Source of the DNA: Litorivivens lipolytica
Lineage (GTDB): Bacteria > Pseudomonadota > Gammaproteobacteria > Pseudomonadales > Spongiibacteraceae
NCBI RefSeq assembly: GCF_014191715.1
Contig: NZ_JACHWY010000001.1
Coordinates: 1,550,001 to 1,614,000 of the forward strand
Direction: 5' to 3'
Length of the DNA stretch: 64,000 nucleotides
Part shown: piece after piece, positions 1 through 9,159 of the stretch
Layout of the letters: each line of letters opens with the position of its first letter
How positions within the stretch are numbered: the stretch's first letter is position 1
Translations under genes and position numbers: made by a program
The notes under the pieces: model-generated
What the model saw: the letters and a program-made list of their open reading frames with translations, nothing else
Told to the model about the DNA's origin: nothing
Database searches by the model: none

Positions 1-950
1 GGAAGATCATCCGGCCCTGCCGGAGCGGCAGGCTCTTCATCGGGGGCAGACGGCGCCGCCGGCACAGAAGGCGCTTGGCCACCGCCGGATGACGGACTCT
101 CAGCCTGCAGCGAAACCGTTACATTGACGATCTCAGAAACCTGAAAAGGCTGCGGCAAAGGTGATTGCTCCTCTGCGTCAGAAGGCACGCCTACGGCGAT
201 ATTTACACCATCACTGTCAGGCGCACTGCTACCGTCACCGTCAGGGGCATCTGGCTGCTGCGGCGCAGTGGGCTCGACATTGCCACCCCCATCAGGTGCT
301 GACGGAGCACTGGGTGCTGAAGGCTGCGACGGTGCAGACGACCCTGACGGAGCGCTCGGTGCGCTGGACTGCTGAGCCGCCGCCAGAGTATCGGGAAGAC
401 TCGTTACCTGAGTCTCAATCGCCGATACCCGATTTTCCAGCTCGCTCTGGCTAGGTGGCTCAGCGTTGGAAACGGCCGTTACAAAACCTTCAGCATCCGG
501 CGTTGACTGTTCATCCATACCTCCGCCCATCGCGGTTGGATCATTCGGAGCCGATGGCGCGCCAGGCGCCGCTGAGCCATCGGGCGCTGATGATCCGTCA
601 GGCGTTGACGGGGCACTCGGCGCTGGCGGTGTTCCACCGCCGCCTGAACCACCTTGGTTTTGCACAAACTCAGCAGTTTGCTGACCCAAGCCGGGCAGCG
701 ACGCTGAATTGGTCTGGGCAACAATTGAACCGGCAAGAAATTCAGTGACGTTAAAATTCACACCTGCGTCACCTTCCGGTGTTGCTGCGCTAGTCAGCGG
801 TTCGGTCTCCAATGACGACTGACCATTCACACCCAGCGGCAGGGAATCTCCCAAGCCTCCGGGCAGGATGCCAGTCCCCACAGGGCCTTGCGCTACGGCG
901 GCACCGCTTGCGGCAAGCAAACTGACTACAAGTGTTTTTTTAACAAACAT
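1..950 (-). CDS. Secreted Pro/Ala/Ser/Asp-rich low-complexity protein (3' end outside window)
   Basis: An uninterrupted minus-strand frame starts with ATG at 950, preceded by a strong GGAGGAG site (954-960), and stays open for 316 codons to the left edge, so the stop lies outside. The N-terminus is a clear signal peptide (MFVKKTLVVSLLAASGAAVAQ), so the product is exported. After a roughly 100-residue segment with more normal composition come long tracts of SAP, APDG and PSAPSAPD units, broken by a short segment that could form a helix (SELENRVSAIETQV). The repeats make several spurious frames on the plus strand. I recognise no domain. The composition suggests an extended, disordered surface or envelope protein; that is inference. 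Confidence is high that it is a gene and low for any role. Confidence 0.75.
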   Translation of the reverse strand, partial: MFVKKTLVVSLLAASGAAVAQGPVGTGILPGGLGDSLPLGVNGQSSLETEPLTSAATPEGDAGVNFNVTEFLAGSIVAQTNSASLPGLGQQTAEFVQNQGGSGGGGTPPAPSAPSTPDGSSAPDGSAAPGAPSAPNDPTAMGGGMDEQSTPDAEGFVTAVSNAEPPSQSELENRVSAIETQVTSLPDTLAAAQQSSAPSAPSGSSAPSQPSAPSAPSAPDGGGNVEPTAPQQPDAPDGDGSSAPDSDGVNIAVGVPSDAEEQSPLPQPFQVSEIVNVTVSLQAESPSSGGGQAPSVPAAPSAPDEEPAAPAGPDDL

Positions 951-1253
951 CTGCTCCTCCTTTTGCTTCTCGTATTGGCCATCCTTACGCGTTGAGATAG
1001 GTATTAGTGCTTCAAGTTTCGGTGAATATTAACAGCGCCAAGCACGCGTGATCAGACGCACAGTTTTATGGTTTCACCCTTTAAAATACCTGCTCTCACG
1101 TTCTCATGAGTCCGTAAAAATAGTGATCGGAATTGCTTGATCTGCAGATTTGAACCAGCGCGATAAAATTCTTTATCACCCGCCTGTGCGGTGTTTGTCG
1201 CGTACGGTTTGCGCTAACCTGAAGCCCCACTTACCACGATTAAAGAGATAACA
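951..1253. other. Divergent intergenic region without a gene
   Basis: This 303-base gap lies between the starts of two divergent genes and must hold both promoters. It is more AT-rich than its flanks around 1020-1140. I see the Shine-Dalgarno site of the leftward gene at 954-960 but no convincing -35/-10 pair, hairpin or repeat, and no open frame with coding character. Confidence 0.5.
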
Positions 1254-1952
1254 ATGGAAAAGCTGATCTACATGCTCTGGAAGCCGGAAAATGAGTCCAG
1301 CGATGCATTTCGCGACACGATGCTCAATAAGGTAACGCCTGAACTGCGGCGCGAAACTCCTCATACCATTCGACTTTGCGTATCGGACTCCGACGTAGCG
1401 GCAGCCGCCCCTTATCGCCTGGAAAGCGTTTCTCCCGCTGCCGATGCCATCATTTCCATCTGGGTAGACAGCAGCGTGTACCGCGAGCGTCTGGAAACTA
1501 TCCTTGCTGAACACAGCCAACGCTTCTGTGGTTATCTGGTGACCGAGTCTGAGCCGCTACTCAATAACCGCTATCCAGCCAAACCCGGCGCCCGAACGGA
1601 AGGCATGAATCAGGTGGTTTTTCTGCAGAAACCGGAACGCCTCAGCTTTGACGAATGGATCGATATCTGGCACTGCAGTCACACGAAAATCGCTATCGAA
1701 ACCCAATCTACTTTTGGCTATCGACAAAATGTGGTGACGCGCGCCCTGACGCCAGATGCACCGCCCTGCGATGCCATTGTCGAAGAAAACTTTCCGGAGG
1801 CTGCTATTCACGGACGAGCCGCATTTTACGATGCCGAGGGCAAGCCCGAACTTCAGCAGGAACGAGAGAAGGTCATGATGGAGAGCTGTGCGCGATTTAT
1901 CGATTTCGACAAAATTGACTGCATACCCATGAGTGAATACCTTGTATCCTGA
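1254..1952 (+). CDS. EthD domain-like protein
   Basis: The 232-residue cytoplasmic protein has no signal peptide or membrane segment. The C-terminal half carries the pattern of EthD/dimeric alpha-beta barrel proteins: FDEWIDIWHCSHT followed by AIETQSTFGYRQN and a closing segment with KIDCIPMSEYLVS. EthD-type proteins accompany oxidative catabolism of ethers, polyketides and aromatics and are often duplicated barrels, which fits the length. The start ATG has only a weak purine stretch (AAAGAGA) upstream. A hydrolase follows 49 bases later on the same strand, so the two may be co-transcribed. The family is moderately sure; the substrate is unknown. Confidence 0.6.
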   Translation: MEKLIYMLWKPENESSDAFRDTMLNKVTPELRRETPHTIRLCVSDSDVAAAAPYRLESVSPAADAIISIWVDSSVYRERLETILAEHSQRFCGYLVTESEPLLNNRYPAKPGARTEGMNQVVFLQKPERLSFDEWIDIWHCSHTKIAIETQSTFGYRQNVVTRALTPDAPPCDAIVEENFPEAAIHGRAAFYDAEGKPELQQEREKVMMESCARFIDFDKIDCIPMSEYLVS

Positions 1953-2001
1953 ACAGCGCACAACCGATGATAAAACCCGATAAAAACAAAAGAGTCGTAA
2001 T

Positions 2002-3237
2002 ATGCTGATCCTGTCACTGTTCTGGGCCTGGCTGGCCTGGAATTGCTATCACCCCTGGCGCGGAAAACCTGAAGCATTTGGTGTGATCAGCTTTACTTTT
2101 GGCCTGCTGGTGGGCGAACTGCCTCTGCACTTTATCGTGATGGAGTTTCTGATCACCATTGGCCTGATCGCCAGCGGCGGGCTTTATGGACTGATTGATG
2201 CCTCTGCGGTACTGATTGCCGGCGCATCTTGGCTGGCGCTGGCCCAGTTCTATTCTCAGGCCGATGGCGCTCGACAGGATGTGCTCAAAGCTGCCCGCCA
2301 GATACTCGGCGACAATTTCATTGACGCCATTCCTCCGGAACGGCGACGCGATATTCCGGATCGCCCCGAACTGCCAGACCTAATCAATCCTTTCGCCTTT
2401 CAGGTGCCTGGAGTGAAGCGCGTTCGCAATGTGACCTATCACGAGCAGGATGGGCGAGCGCTCAAGCTGGACATTTTTCACCAGGAAAACCTGCCACCCA
2501 ACGCTCCCGTATTGTTGCAGATTCACGGCGGCGCCTGGGTGATTGGCAACAAAGATCAACAGGCCCTACCCCTGATGGGACAATTGGCCAGTCGCGGCTG
2601 GGTCTGCGTTACCGTGCAGTATCGCCTGAGCCCCGGCGCCACCTTCCCCGATCACATTATCGACTGCAAACGGGCACTGGTGTGGGTCAAAGACCATATT
2701 ACCGAGTATGGCGGTGACCCCAACTTCATTATTGCGACCGGCGGCTCGGCCGGCGGTCACCTCTCAGCCCTGCTTACCCTGTCGGCAAATGACCCCGCTT
2801 TCCAACCGGGCTTTGAATCCCGCGATACCCGCGTACAGGGTGCGGTGCCGTTCTACGGTATTTACGACTTCACCAATAGCCTCGGCCAACGTCGTCACAA
2901 AGGGCTGGAAGATCTGGTTGGCAAGCGCGTGCTTAAGTGCATGCTCAGCGATGAGCCGGAACGCTGGCAGCAGGCTTCCCCCCTGTTTCACGTCAATGAG
3001 TCTGCGCCGCCCATGCTGCTTATTCATGGCGAGGGCGACACACTGGCTCCCGTTGAAGAATCCCGCGCATTGTATAAAGTGCTGCGCGAAACGCCGGGCG
3101 TCAGAGCAGGTTTGGCCGAGCTGCCTTACGCCCAGCACGCTTTCGAACTTTGGTATTCGCGCCGCAGTTTGCAGGTGATTTACGCACTGGAGTATTTTCT
3201 TACGGCGTTGCACGAAGACTATTTGAAGCAGCGCTGA
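2002..3237 (+). CDS. Membrane-anchored alpha/beta hydrolase (HSL/BD-FAE-type esterase)
   Basis: The protein has 411 residues. Residues about 1-85 are largely hydrophobic and give two or three membrane segments, so the catalytic domain is tethered to the membrane. That domain (about 140-405) has the oxyanion-hole motif HGGAW (175-179), the nucleophile elbow GGSAGGH with Ser249, a probable acid in HGEGDTLAP and a catalytic His in YAQHAFE. This is the layout of hormone-sensitive-lipase-like carboxylesterases. The natural ester is unknown. It lies 49 bases after the EthD-like gene and converges with the next gene. Confidence 0.75.
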   Translation: MLILSLFWAWLAWNCYHPWRGKPEAFGVISFTFGLLVGELPLHFIVMEFLITIGLIASGGLYGLIDASAVLIAGASWLALAQFYSQADGARQDVLKAARQILGDNFIDAIPPERRRDIPDRPELPDLINPFAFQVPGVKRVRNVTYHEQDGRALKLDIFHQENLPPNAPVLLQIHGGAWVIGNKDQQALPLMGQLASRGWVCVTVQYRLSPGATFPDHIIDCKRALVWVKDHITEYGGDPNFIIATGGSAGGHLSALLTLSANDPAFQPGFESRDTRVQGAVPFYGIYDFTNSLGQRRHKGLEDLVGKRVLKCMLSDEPERWQQASPLFHVNESAPPMLLIHGEGDTLAPVEESRALYKVLRETPGVRAGLAELPYAQHAFELWYSRRSLQVIYALEYFLTALHEDYLKQR

Positions 3238-3259
3238 ACCGACACAAATGCAATAGCGC

Positions 3260-3667
3260 TTACTGCTGTACCTGCCGGGCCCGCTTAAGCAGAATAGCGC
3301 GCTGATCTTCCGTCAGTACGTTCTGAATCTTGGCCTGTAGCAAAGCGGTTTCAGCGGTCAGTTCACCGCTCAGCTTACCCAGCTTGGCGGATTGCTTGCG
3401 GATTGCCCTTTCATTGAAGTCAGGCCCGATTTCCTGCCCCAGCTCGATTTTCATCGACTGAATTTCGCGGCTCAGTTTCGTCGTGGCCTGCTCTGATTCA
3501 ACTAGCAAAGCCTCAATTTCCTTTTCTTGAGCTTCGCTCAACCGCACAATGCTGTCGAGCCGCGCGACCTGATCGGCAGCAGCATTCGCATTACCCGCAG
3601 GGGCGCTTTGCACCAGCGCAGAGAAACTCACTAAAAGGGCCAAGCCCATCCATTTCACTAGCTTCAT
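3260..3667 (-). CDS. Spy/CpxP-like periplasmic protein
   Basis: A signal peptide (about residues 1-21, ending VQSAPA) leads a 135-residue, almost all-helical charged protein. Near the C-terminus the segment NVLTEDQRAILLKRARQ matches the LTxxQ-type motif of Spy/CpxP proteins, and an earlier LSEAQEKEIEALL is a second related motif. Family members are ATP-independent periplasmic chaperones or metal/stress sensors. The start is supported by GAGGAGTG upstream. A single-gene unit seems likely, with no partner sensor kinase nearby. Assignment rests on architecture and the LTxxQ-like motifs. Confidence 0.6.
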   Translation of the reverse strand: MKLVKWMGLALLVSFSALVQSAPAGNANAAADQVARLDSIVRLSEAQEKEIEALLVESEQATTKLSREIQSMKIELGQEIGPDFNERAIRKQSAKLGKLSGELTAETALLQAKIQNVLTEDQRAILLKRARQVQQ

Positions 3668-3797
3668 AAAAACACTCCTCTATTCCGCGCTTATCGCGGG
3701 TCTGATACTGCTGCGTGAGAGTGTTTGGATAGTGTCAGGGCAGGCGAGGTTCCTGTGAATACTGCACAGGAGCGCTAGTCGTTAGGAGAAAGAGAGG

Positions 3798-4136
3798 CTA
3801 AATAGCCGTCAGCGCCTCGCCAGAAAATTCAACGCCGTCCCAGCCCGTGCGCATGAAATTGCGGATATTGGCGTGATCCTCACCGTCCGGGTGTTGCAGC
3901 ACATCCTGAGTGTAAAAATCACCAAACGCATTAAGCGTGGAATTTTTATCGAGGCCGTGCAGTTTCGCAAAGGCGAAAATCTTGCACGAGCCGTTATTGC
4001 TTCCCGAAGAGTTTTGCGCCTCGCCGTTGCGAAAGGCGGTGGGCGTGAAGGCATAGTTTTGGTCGATTACGGCCATCACATCGTCAAAAGCCACCGGGCC
4101 GGCTCGCAGGGCGCCGAGCAGCTGTTCTACAGTCAT
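3798..4136 (-). CDS. HopJ-family protein
   Basis: The 112-residue protein begins TVEQLLGALRAGPVAFDDVMAVI and has the conserved core YAFTPTAFRNG, then GSCKIFAFAKLHGLD and a C-terminal HANIRNFMRTGWDGV. This matches the small HopJ type III effector family. Despite that name, family members are common in marine gammaproteobacteria without type III secretion, and no secretion gene is present here, so an effector role should not be assumed. The gene stands 16 bases upstream of lipA on the same strand and could be co-transcribed with it. Confidence 0.75.
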   Translation of the reverse strand: MTVEQLLGALRAGPVAFDDVMAVIDQNYAFTPTAFRNGEAQNSSGSNNGSCKIFAFAKLHGLDKNSTLNAFGDFYTQDVLQHPDGEDHANIRNFMRTGWDGVEFSGEALTAI

Positions 4137-4152
4137 TGTGGAATTCCTGAAC

Positions 4153-5157
4153 TTATTTCAACAGGCTGATATCGACCTGTTTGTCGGCATGGTAGGAGGA
4201 TCGTACCAGTGGGCCACTGGCCACACTTTTGAAACCGAGCTCCTTCGCGATCTCAGCATATTCATCGAACTCATCCGGGTGGACAAAGCGATCCACCGGC
4301 AGGTGATCGCGGCTCGGCTGCATATACTGGCCAAGGGTAATCATATCGATGTCGTGCTCGCGCATGTCCTGCATCACCTGAATCAGCTCTTCACGCGTTT
4401 CCCCCAAACCCAGCATCAGGCCAGATTTGGTGAGCACCTCGGGGCGACGCTCTTTGTAGCGCTTGAGCAGATCCAGTGACCACTGGTAGTCGGAACCAGG
4501 GCGGATTTTACGGTACAGGCTAGGTACCGATTCCAGATTGTGATTGAACACATCCGGCGGCTCGGCAGCGAGAATGTCGAGCGCGATATCCATGCGGCCA
4601 CGGAAATCCGGCACCAGTACTTCAATGCGAATACCGTCCATACGGGCGCGGGTTTCGCGAATACAATTGGCAAAGTGCTCCGCACCACCGTCTTTCAAGT
4701 CATCGCGGTCGACCGAGGTAATGACCACGTATTTGAGGTTCATTTCGGCAATGGCTTCTGCCAGTTCACGCGGCTCGTTCTCATCCAACGCGAGGGGTCG
4801 GCCGTGGGCCACATCGCAGAAGGGGCAACGACGGGTGCAGATTTCACCCATGATCATAAAGGTGGCGGTACCGCCACTGAAGCACTCACCTAGATTCGGG
4901 CACTGGGCTTCTTCACAGACCGAGGCCAGCTTGTGACGACGCAACACGCTCTTGATACGGGAGACTTCCGGGCTGGCGGGAATACGCACGCGCAGCCAAT
5001 CGGGCTTAGCGGGCAACTCGGTAGTGGGAATCACTTTGACCGGGATGCGGGCGACCTTTTCGGCGCCGCGAAGCTTCTCGCCCTGAACCACCGGGCGCTG
5101 TGCAGCCCGACCCCGGGCGCGCTTGGCCGCCGGCGTTTTGTCGGTTTGCTCAGTCAT
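4153..5157 (-). CDS. lipA: Lipoyl synthase LipA
   Basis: LipA is a radical SAM enzyme that inserts two sulfurs into octanoyl groups on carrier proteins to form lipoyl cofactors. The 334-residue sequence shows both cluster sites: the auxiliary [4Fe-4S] cysteines C81, C86 and C92 ([12 protein letters not shown]) and the radical SAM triad C107-C111-C114 (CTRRCPFC). The C-terminal RSSYHAD carries the serine that ligates the auxiliary cluster. The first 45 residues are a basic, variable extension. It follows lipB with a 3-base gap, so octanoyl transfer and sulfur insertion are encoded together. Confidence 0.97.
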   Translation of the reverse strand: MTEQTDKTPAAKRARGRAAQRPVVQGEKLRGAEKVARIPVKVIPTTELPAKPDWLRVRIPASPEVSRIKSVLRRHKLASVCEEAQCPNLGECFSGGTATFMIMGEICTRRCPFCDVAHGRPLALDENEPRELAEAIAEMNLKYVVITSVDRDDLKDGGAEHFANCIRETRARMDGIRIEVLVPDFRGRMDIALDILAAEPPDVFNHNLESVPSLYRKIRPGSDYQWSLDLLKRYKERRPEVLTKSGLMLGLGETREELIQVMQDMREHDIDMITLGQYMQPSRDHLPVDRFVHPDEFDEYAEIAKELGFKSVASGPLVRSSYHADKQVDISLLK

Positions 5158-5160
5158 GAC

Positions 5161-5835
5161 TTACCTCGAACTACAGGGAAACTCTGCATTGTACACGTGA
5201 TCGCAGGCAGAATAACCGAAGGCCTCGCGAAATATCTCCACCAGACGCTCGCCTATGCGAGTCAGGTCAACCGGTTTTCCGAGGGTGGAAGCCAGATCCG
5301 TCACCGCCATCCCGACGTGACCGCAGGGATTGATACGCTGGAATACAGTCAAATCCATGTCCAGATTGAGGCTGAGGCCGTGAAAGCTGCAGCCGCGGCG
5401 CACTCTCAGGCCCAATTGCGCGATTTTGGCGCCATTTTCAAGGTACACACCGGGGGCATCCGCTCGCGGAGCTGCACTGACCCCATGTTCAGCCAGCAGT
5501 GCCACGATACTCTCTTCGATGGTTGTAACCAGCGCCCGAACGCCGATGCCGAGTCGCTTCAAATCCAGCAATACGTAGCCCACCAACTGGCCGGGGCCGT
5601 GGTAAGTAACCTGACCGCCGCGATCGACCTGCACCACCGGGATATCGCCCGGTGCTAGCAGATGCTCCGCCTTACCGGCCTGCCCCTGGGTAAATACCGC
5701 CGGATGCTCCAGCAACCACAGCTCATCGGCGCTGTCGGGGCCACGCGCGGCGGTGTAGTCCTGCATCGCATGCCAGGTGGGTTCGTAGTCGCTCTGGCCC
5801 AGCCAGCGCACGGTCAGCGTGGCAGGCGCCGCCAT
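5161..5835 (-). CDS. lipB: Octanoyltransferase LipB
   Basis: LipB moves octanoate from acyl-carrier protein to lipoyl domains, making the substrate of LipA. Visible motifs are [16 protein letters not shown], the catalytic lysine in [11 protein letters not shown] and the catalytic cysteine in INPCG. The start is taken as ATG at 5835, which shares one base with the ybeD stop (TGATG); a TTG one codon earlier is possible. That gives 224 residues, normal for the family. It is translationally coupled between ybeD and lipA. Confidence 0.96.
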   Translation of the reverse strand: MAAPATLTVRWLGQSDYEPTWHAMQDYTAARGPDSADELWLLEHPAVFTQGQAGKAEHLLAPGDIPVVQVDRGGQVTYHGPGQLVGYVLLDLKRLGIGVRALVTTIEESIVALLAEHGVSAAPRADAPGVYLENGAKIAQLGLRVRRGCSFHGLSLNLDMDLTVFQRINPCGHVGMAVTDLASTLGKPVDLTRIGERLVEIFREAFGYSACDHVYNAEFPCSSR

Positions 5836-6104
5836 CAAAGCACCATCTGTACGCGGCCGGTGGCCTTGAGAGCTTCGAAAATAGACTGGAGCTGGCGCTC
5901 GCCAGTCGCGGTAATGGTGACCGTTACGGAGGAAAACTTGCCGGTTCGACTCAGCTTGACGCTAACGTCGCGGTCGTCAATCGGGCCGCAGAAGCCGCTC
6001 ATGACCTCCACTACCATATCGCGAAAATCCGGCTCCGCGTCGCCCATCACCTTAATGGGATAGGCGCACGGAAATTCAATTTTGGGGGCTTCAGGGTCAG
6101 ACAT
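5835..6104 (-). CDS. ybeD: YbeD/DUF493 family protein
   Basis: This small protein (89 residues) has the family core [13 protein letters not shown] and a ferredoxin-like ACT-type fold pattern ending [10 protein letters not shown]. YbeD proteins lie between dacA and lipB in many gammaproteobacteria, as here, and are thought to be regulatory, possibly linked to lipoate metabolism; the exact role is not settled. The start shares a base with the dacA stop and the stop shares a base with the lipB start, so all three are tightly coupled. Confidence 0.92.
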   Translation of the reverse strand: MSDPEAPKIEFPCAYPIKVMGDAEPDFRDMVVEVMSGFCGPIDDRDVSVKLSRTGKFSSVTVTITATGERQLQSIFEALKATGRVQMVL

Positions 6105-7267
6105 CAGCGGCCAATCAGGTTAAGTACAAACAGAACAATAGCGTCCCACAAACGCTTCACGAGACCACCCTCTTCCACGTTCTGCAGGGCGACCAACGGG
6201 GCGCGCACCAGTTCTTCACCCTCCAGCGACACCACCAGTTCACCGTACTCCTGACCTTCGCTGACCGGAGCCGTCACCACATCATCCACACTGAGGGTTG
6301 CTTCAAGATCATTGTGCTTGCCGCGGGGTATTGTCAGATAAACCTCGTCCTTAACGCCCAGGCTGACGTTATCGGCCGCGCCCTTCCAGACCCGACTGGT
6401 GCTCAGCTCGGTACCGGCGGTATAGAGATGATGGGTTTCAAAAAAGCGGAAGCCGTAGGCCAGCAGACGCTGGGTTTCGCGCTCGCGGGCCGACTCGCTC
6501 TTGGCGCCCATTACCACAGAAATCAGGCGCATACCCTCGCGCTCCGCAGACGATACCAGACAGTAGCCCGCGGCCTCGGTGTGACCAGTTTTCAGACCAT
6601 CGACGCTGGGATCGCTCCACAACAGACGGTTGCGATTCGTCTGACGAATACCGTTGTAGGTGTACTCTCGCTCGCTGTAGAGCGCATATTCCTTCGGATA
6701 CTCCAGAATACCTTTGGCCAGCAAGGCCATGTCACGGGCTGAGGAGTAGTGTTCTTCGTGCGGCAAGCCATGGGAGTTAACAAAATGGGTGTTCTTCATA
6801 CCCAGCTGGTAGGCGTGCTGATTCATCACCTCGGCAAAGGACTTCTCGCTGCCAGCGATGTATTCCGCCACAGCCACACTGGCATCATTACCGGATGACA
6901 CCACAATGCCCCGGTGTAGATCGCCGAGCGCGACTTGCTTACCCACTTCAATCCACATCAGGGAAGAGCCCTTAAAAACCGGGTTCTGCGCCCAGGCGTT
7001 CTTGCTGATGGTGACCATGTCGTCATTGGTAACCTGACCGTTCTCCAGCCAATACGACAACACGTAGCTGGTCATCAGCTTGGTCAGGCTGGCCGGCGGC
7101 AGGCGCTCATCCGCGTTGTGCTCGGTGATGATCTCGCCGCTGTCAGCATCCATCAAAATCCAGGATTTGGCCGCAATCTGGGGCGGCGCCGGGATCAGCG
7201 AAGGCTGGGCCGAAGCCAGAACAGGCAGCAGAAACAGCAAGGCAAGCAGATGTTTGGTATAAGACAT
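6104..7267 (-). CDS. dacA: D-alanyl-D-alanine carboxypeptidase (PBP5/6 family)
   Basis: The enzyme trims the terminal D-Ala from periplasmic peptidoglycan pentapeptides. From ATG 7267 the 387-residue protein starts with a signal peptide (MSYTKHLLALLFLLPVLASA). It has the S60-L-T-K63 active site, SGN at 125-127 and KTG at 226-228, then a beta-rich C-terminal domain and a terminal amphipathic anchor (DAIVLFVLNLIGR) that holds PBP5 to the membrane. The longer frame from 7324 adds 19 residues before the signal peptide and overlaps rlpA, so it was rejected. GGAAG lies a few bases upstream of the chosen start. Confidence 0.95.
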   Translation of the reverse strand: MSYTKHLLALLFLLPVLASAQPSLIPAPPQIAAKSWILMDADSGEIITEHNADERLPPASLTKLMTSYVLSYWLENGQVTNDDMVTISKNAWAQNPVFKGSSLMWIEVGKQVALGDLHRGIVVSSGNDASVAVAEYIAGSEKSFAEVMNQHAYQLGMKNTHFVNSHGLPHEEHYSSARDMALLAKGILEYPKEYALYSEREYTYNGIRQTNRNRLLWSDPSVDGLKTGHTEAAGYCLVSSAEREGMRLISVVMGAKSESARERETQRLLAYGFRFFETHHLYTAGTELSTSRVWKGAADNVSLGVKDEVYLTIPRGKHNDLEATLSVDDVVTAPVSEGQEYGELVVSLEGEELVRAPLVALQNVEEGGLVKRLWDAIVLFVLNLIGR

Positions 7268-7323
7268 GGTCTTCCGTTTTGTATTTTCAGTATGTGCTGT
7301 AGTCAGTCGCCAGTGCCTATACA

Positions 7324-8157
7324 TTAGCGACTGTGGGTGACAATCGACGCCAGCCCGTAATTGTCCTGCTCGAGCTTGCGACGAACCCTTTCCGCCTCAA
7401 GATAGTCCGTGAACGGACCTACCCGAACCCGGTAGAACGGTGGTGAATCGTCACTGGCGTGGATATGCACCGGCAATTCGTGCCGACCCGCCAGTTCAGC
7501 CTGCAAACGCAAGGCGCTCCCCTTGACCTGAAAGGCCGCAATTTGCAGGAAATAATGCGATTCCGGCGCCTGCTCGCGGGCCACCCCCGCAGAATGCCGC
7601 TTATTATCCAGATCAATGACTCGGATTTCCACCGGCGCCGTGCCCTTGTCCGCAAAGCCCAGTTTGACCGCAGCCGCGTAGGAAAGATCAATAATCCGGT
7701 CGCCGTGGAAGGGGCCTCGATCATTGACGCGAACCACTGCCGTGCGGCCATTACTGAGGTTGGTCACCTCCACATAGACAGGAATCGGCAGGGTCTTGTG
7801 GGCAGCCGTCATTTTGTACAGGTCGTAAACCTCGCCATTGGAGGTGAGGCGACCGTGAAACTTGGTGCCATACCAGGAGGCCGTACCGCGCTCGCGGTAG
7901 TCCCGGTAATCGGTCATCAGTTCGTAACGGCGCCCCATCACCACGTAAGGGCTCACATTGCCACGCGCGGTAATGGCTTCCCAGCGCGGCACGGCATCCT
8001 GAATCATCGCTGGATCCAGGGTCCGCGACGGCGCGCCGTCCTTGCCGGGCCCGGAGGGCGGTACCTGAGAGGCGGTTGAGGGTGAATCCTTCAGCCAGGA
8101 GCAGCCCGGCAGCAACACACAGAGGGCCAGCGCCCAATAGAGCGAGCGTTGTTTCAT
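7324..8157 (-). CDS. rlpA: RlpA, septal ring lytic transglycosylase lipoprotein
   Basis: RlpA cleaves denuded glycan strands during division. The 277-residue protein has a lipobox (LLPGC, Cys19) for outer-membrane anchoring. A double-psi beta barrel follows (GTASWYG at 91-97, His120, NDRGPF with Asp146), then a C-terminal SPOR domain (about 200-277) that binds denuded peptidoglycan. The start overlaps the mltB stop by four bases. It sits with mltB, rodA and mrdA, the usual gammaproteobacterial elongation and remodelling group. Confidence 0.95.
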   Translation of the reverse strand: MKQRSLYWALALCVLLPGCSWLKDSPSTASQVPPSGPGKDGAPSRTLDPAMIQDAVPRWEAITARGNVSPYVVMGRRYELMTDYRDYRERGTASWYGTKFHGRLTSNGEVYDLYKMTAAHKTLPIPVYVEVTNLSNGRTAVVRVNDRGPFHGDRIIDLSYAAAVKLGFADKGTAPVEIRVIDLDNKRHSAGVAREQAPESHYFLQIAAFQVKGSALRLQAELAGRHELPVHIHASDDSPPFYRVRVGPFTDYLEAERVRRKLEQDNYGLASIVTHSR

Positions 8158-9131
8158 TGCGCGTTACGCTGGGCCACCAGTTGACTGAGTTGATATACCG
8201 CCATGGCGTACATGGAGCTGTGGTTGTAGCGGGTAATCACGTAAAAGTTATCGAGGCCCAGCCAGTATTCCACGCCTTCATCGCCGATAAAGCGAATCGC
8301 CGTGGCCATATCGTCACCGTCCAACTTGGCGTAACTGCGCACGCCTTTCTTGGCGAGCTCGGCAACGGTCCACTTGGGCTTCAGACCGGCTTCAAATACC
8401 TCAGGGTCGTGCTGCTCAGTCACCTCGGCCGCGAGCGTAACCGCCTCTCCGTTGCGCCAGTGGTGACGGGCAAAGTAATTGGCGACGCTACCGATGGCAT
8501 CCACCGGGTTGTTCACAATATCGACCACACCATCGCCGTCAAAGTCTACGGCGTAAGCGCGGTAGCTGCTGGGTATAAACTGACCGAAACCCATGGCGCC
8601 AGCATAGGAGCCTTTCAGCTCCAACGGATCGAGTCCCTGCTCGCGGGTCATGAGCAGATATTCTTCCAGCTGTTTGCTGAAGAATTTGGCTCGCCGGGGA
8701 TAGTCAAAACCCAGAGTGGCCAGCGCGTCCAGTACCCGGTAGTTGCCCTTGTGGCGACCATAACGGGTCTCGACACCAATGATGGCAACAATAATCTGCG
8801 GTGGCACACCGTACTGCTTATAAGCGCGTTCCAGCGTCGCGCGGTGCTCGCGCCAGAATTCCACGCCTTGATCAATCCGTGAATCCTGAATAAAAATCTT
8901 GCGATAGTCTTTCCACTCTAGGGTGCGTTCCGCCGGACGTGAGATCGCATCGAGGATGCTCTGTTTGCGCTCGGCCTGAGCCAGCAGTTTCTCCACCTGA
9001 GCGCGCTCAAAACCGTGCTCTGTGACCATGCGGTCTGTGAATGCCTTTGCCTGCTCGTGATCCAGATAACTCGCCCACGCAGCTGCCGGCAGTGACAGAA
9101 ACAGCACGAGGGACATCAGGGCTTTACGCAT
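8154..9131 (-). CDS. mltB: Membrane-bound lytic murein transglycosylase B
   Basis: MltB cuts the MurNAc-GlcNAc bond to form anhydro-muropeptides. The 325-residue protein has a cleavable signal peptide (ending PAAAWA) with no lipobox cysteine visible, so it may be soluble in the periplasm. The catalytic glutamate lies in IIGVETRYGRHKGNYRV, and the family signatures GAMGFGQFIPSSYR and DAIGSVANYFARHHW are present. It is 28 bases downstream of rodA and overlaps rlpA. Confidence 0.95.
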   Translation of the reverse strand: MRKALMSLVLFLSLPAAAWASYLDHEQAKAFTDRMVTEHGFERAQVEKLLAQAERKQSILDAISRPAERTLEWKDYRKIFIQDSRIDQGVEFWREHRATLERAYKQYGVPPQIIVAIIGVETRYGRHKGNYRVLDALATLGFDYPRRAKFFSKQLEEYLLMTREQGLDPLELKGSYAGAMGFGQFIPSSYRAYAVDFDGDGVVDIVNNPVDAIGSVANYFARHHWRNGEAVTLAAEVTEQHDPEVFEAGLKPKWTVAELAKKGVRSYAKLDGDDMATAIRFIGDEGVEYWLGLDNFYVITRYNHSSMYAMAVYQLSQLVAQRNAQ

Positions 9132-9159
9132 AGTGTTCAGAAACCTTCCGTTATTATGC

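Noticed and set aside
3798..4136. HopJ family name suggesting a type III effector
   Set aside because: No type III secretion or chaperone gene is present and the family is widespread in non-pathogens, so no virulence role was called.
7268..7324. N-terminal extension of dacA to 7324
   Set aside because: It would put 19 residues before a textbook signal peptide and overlap the rlpA stop.
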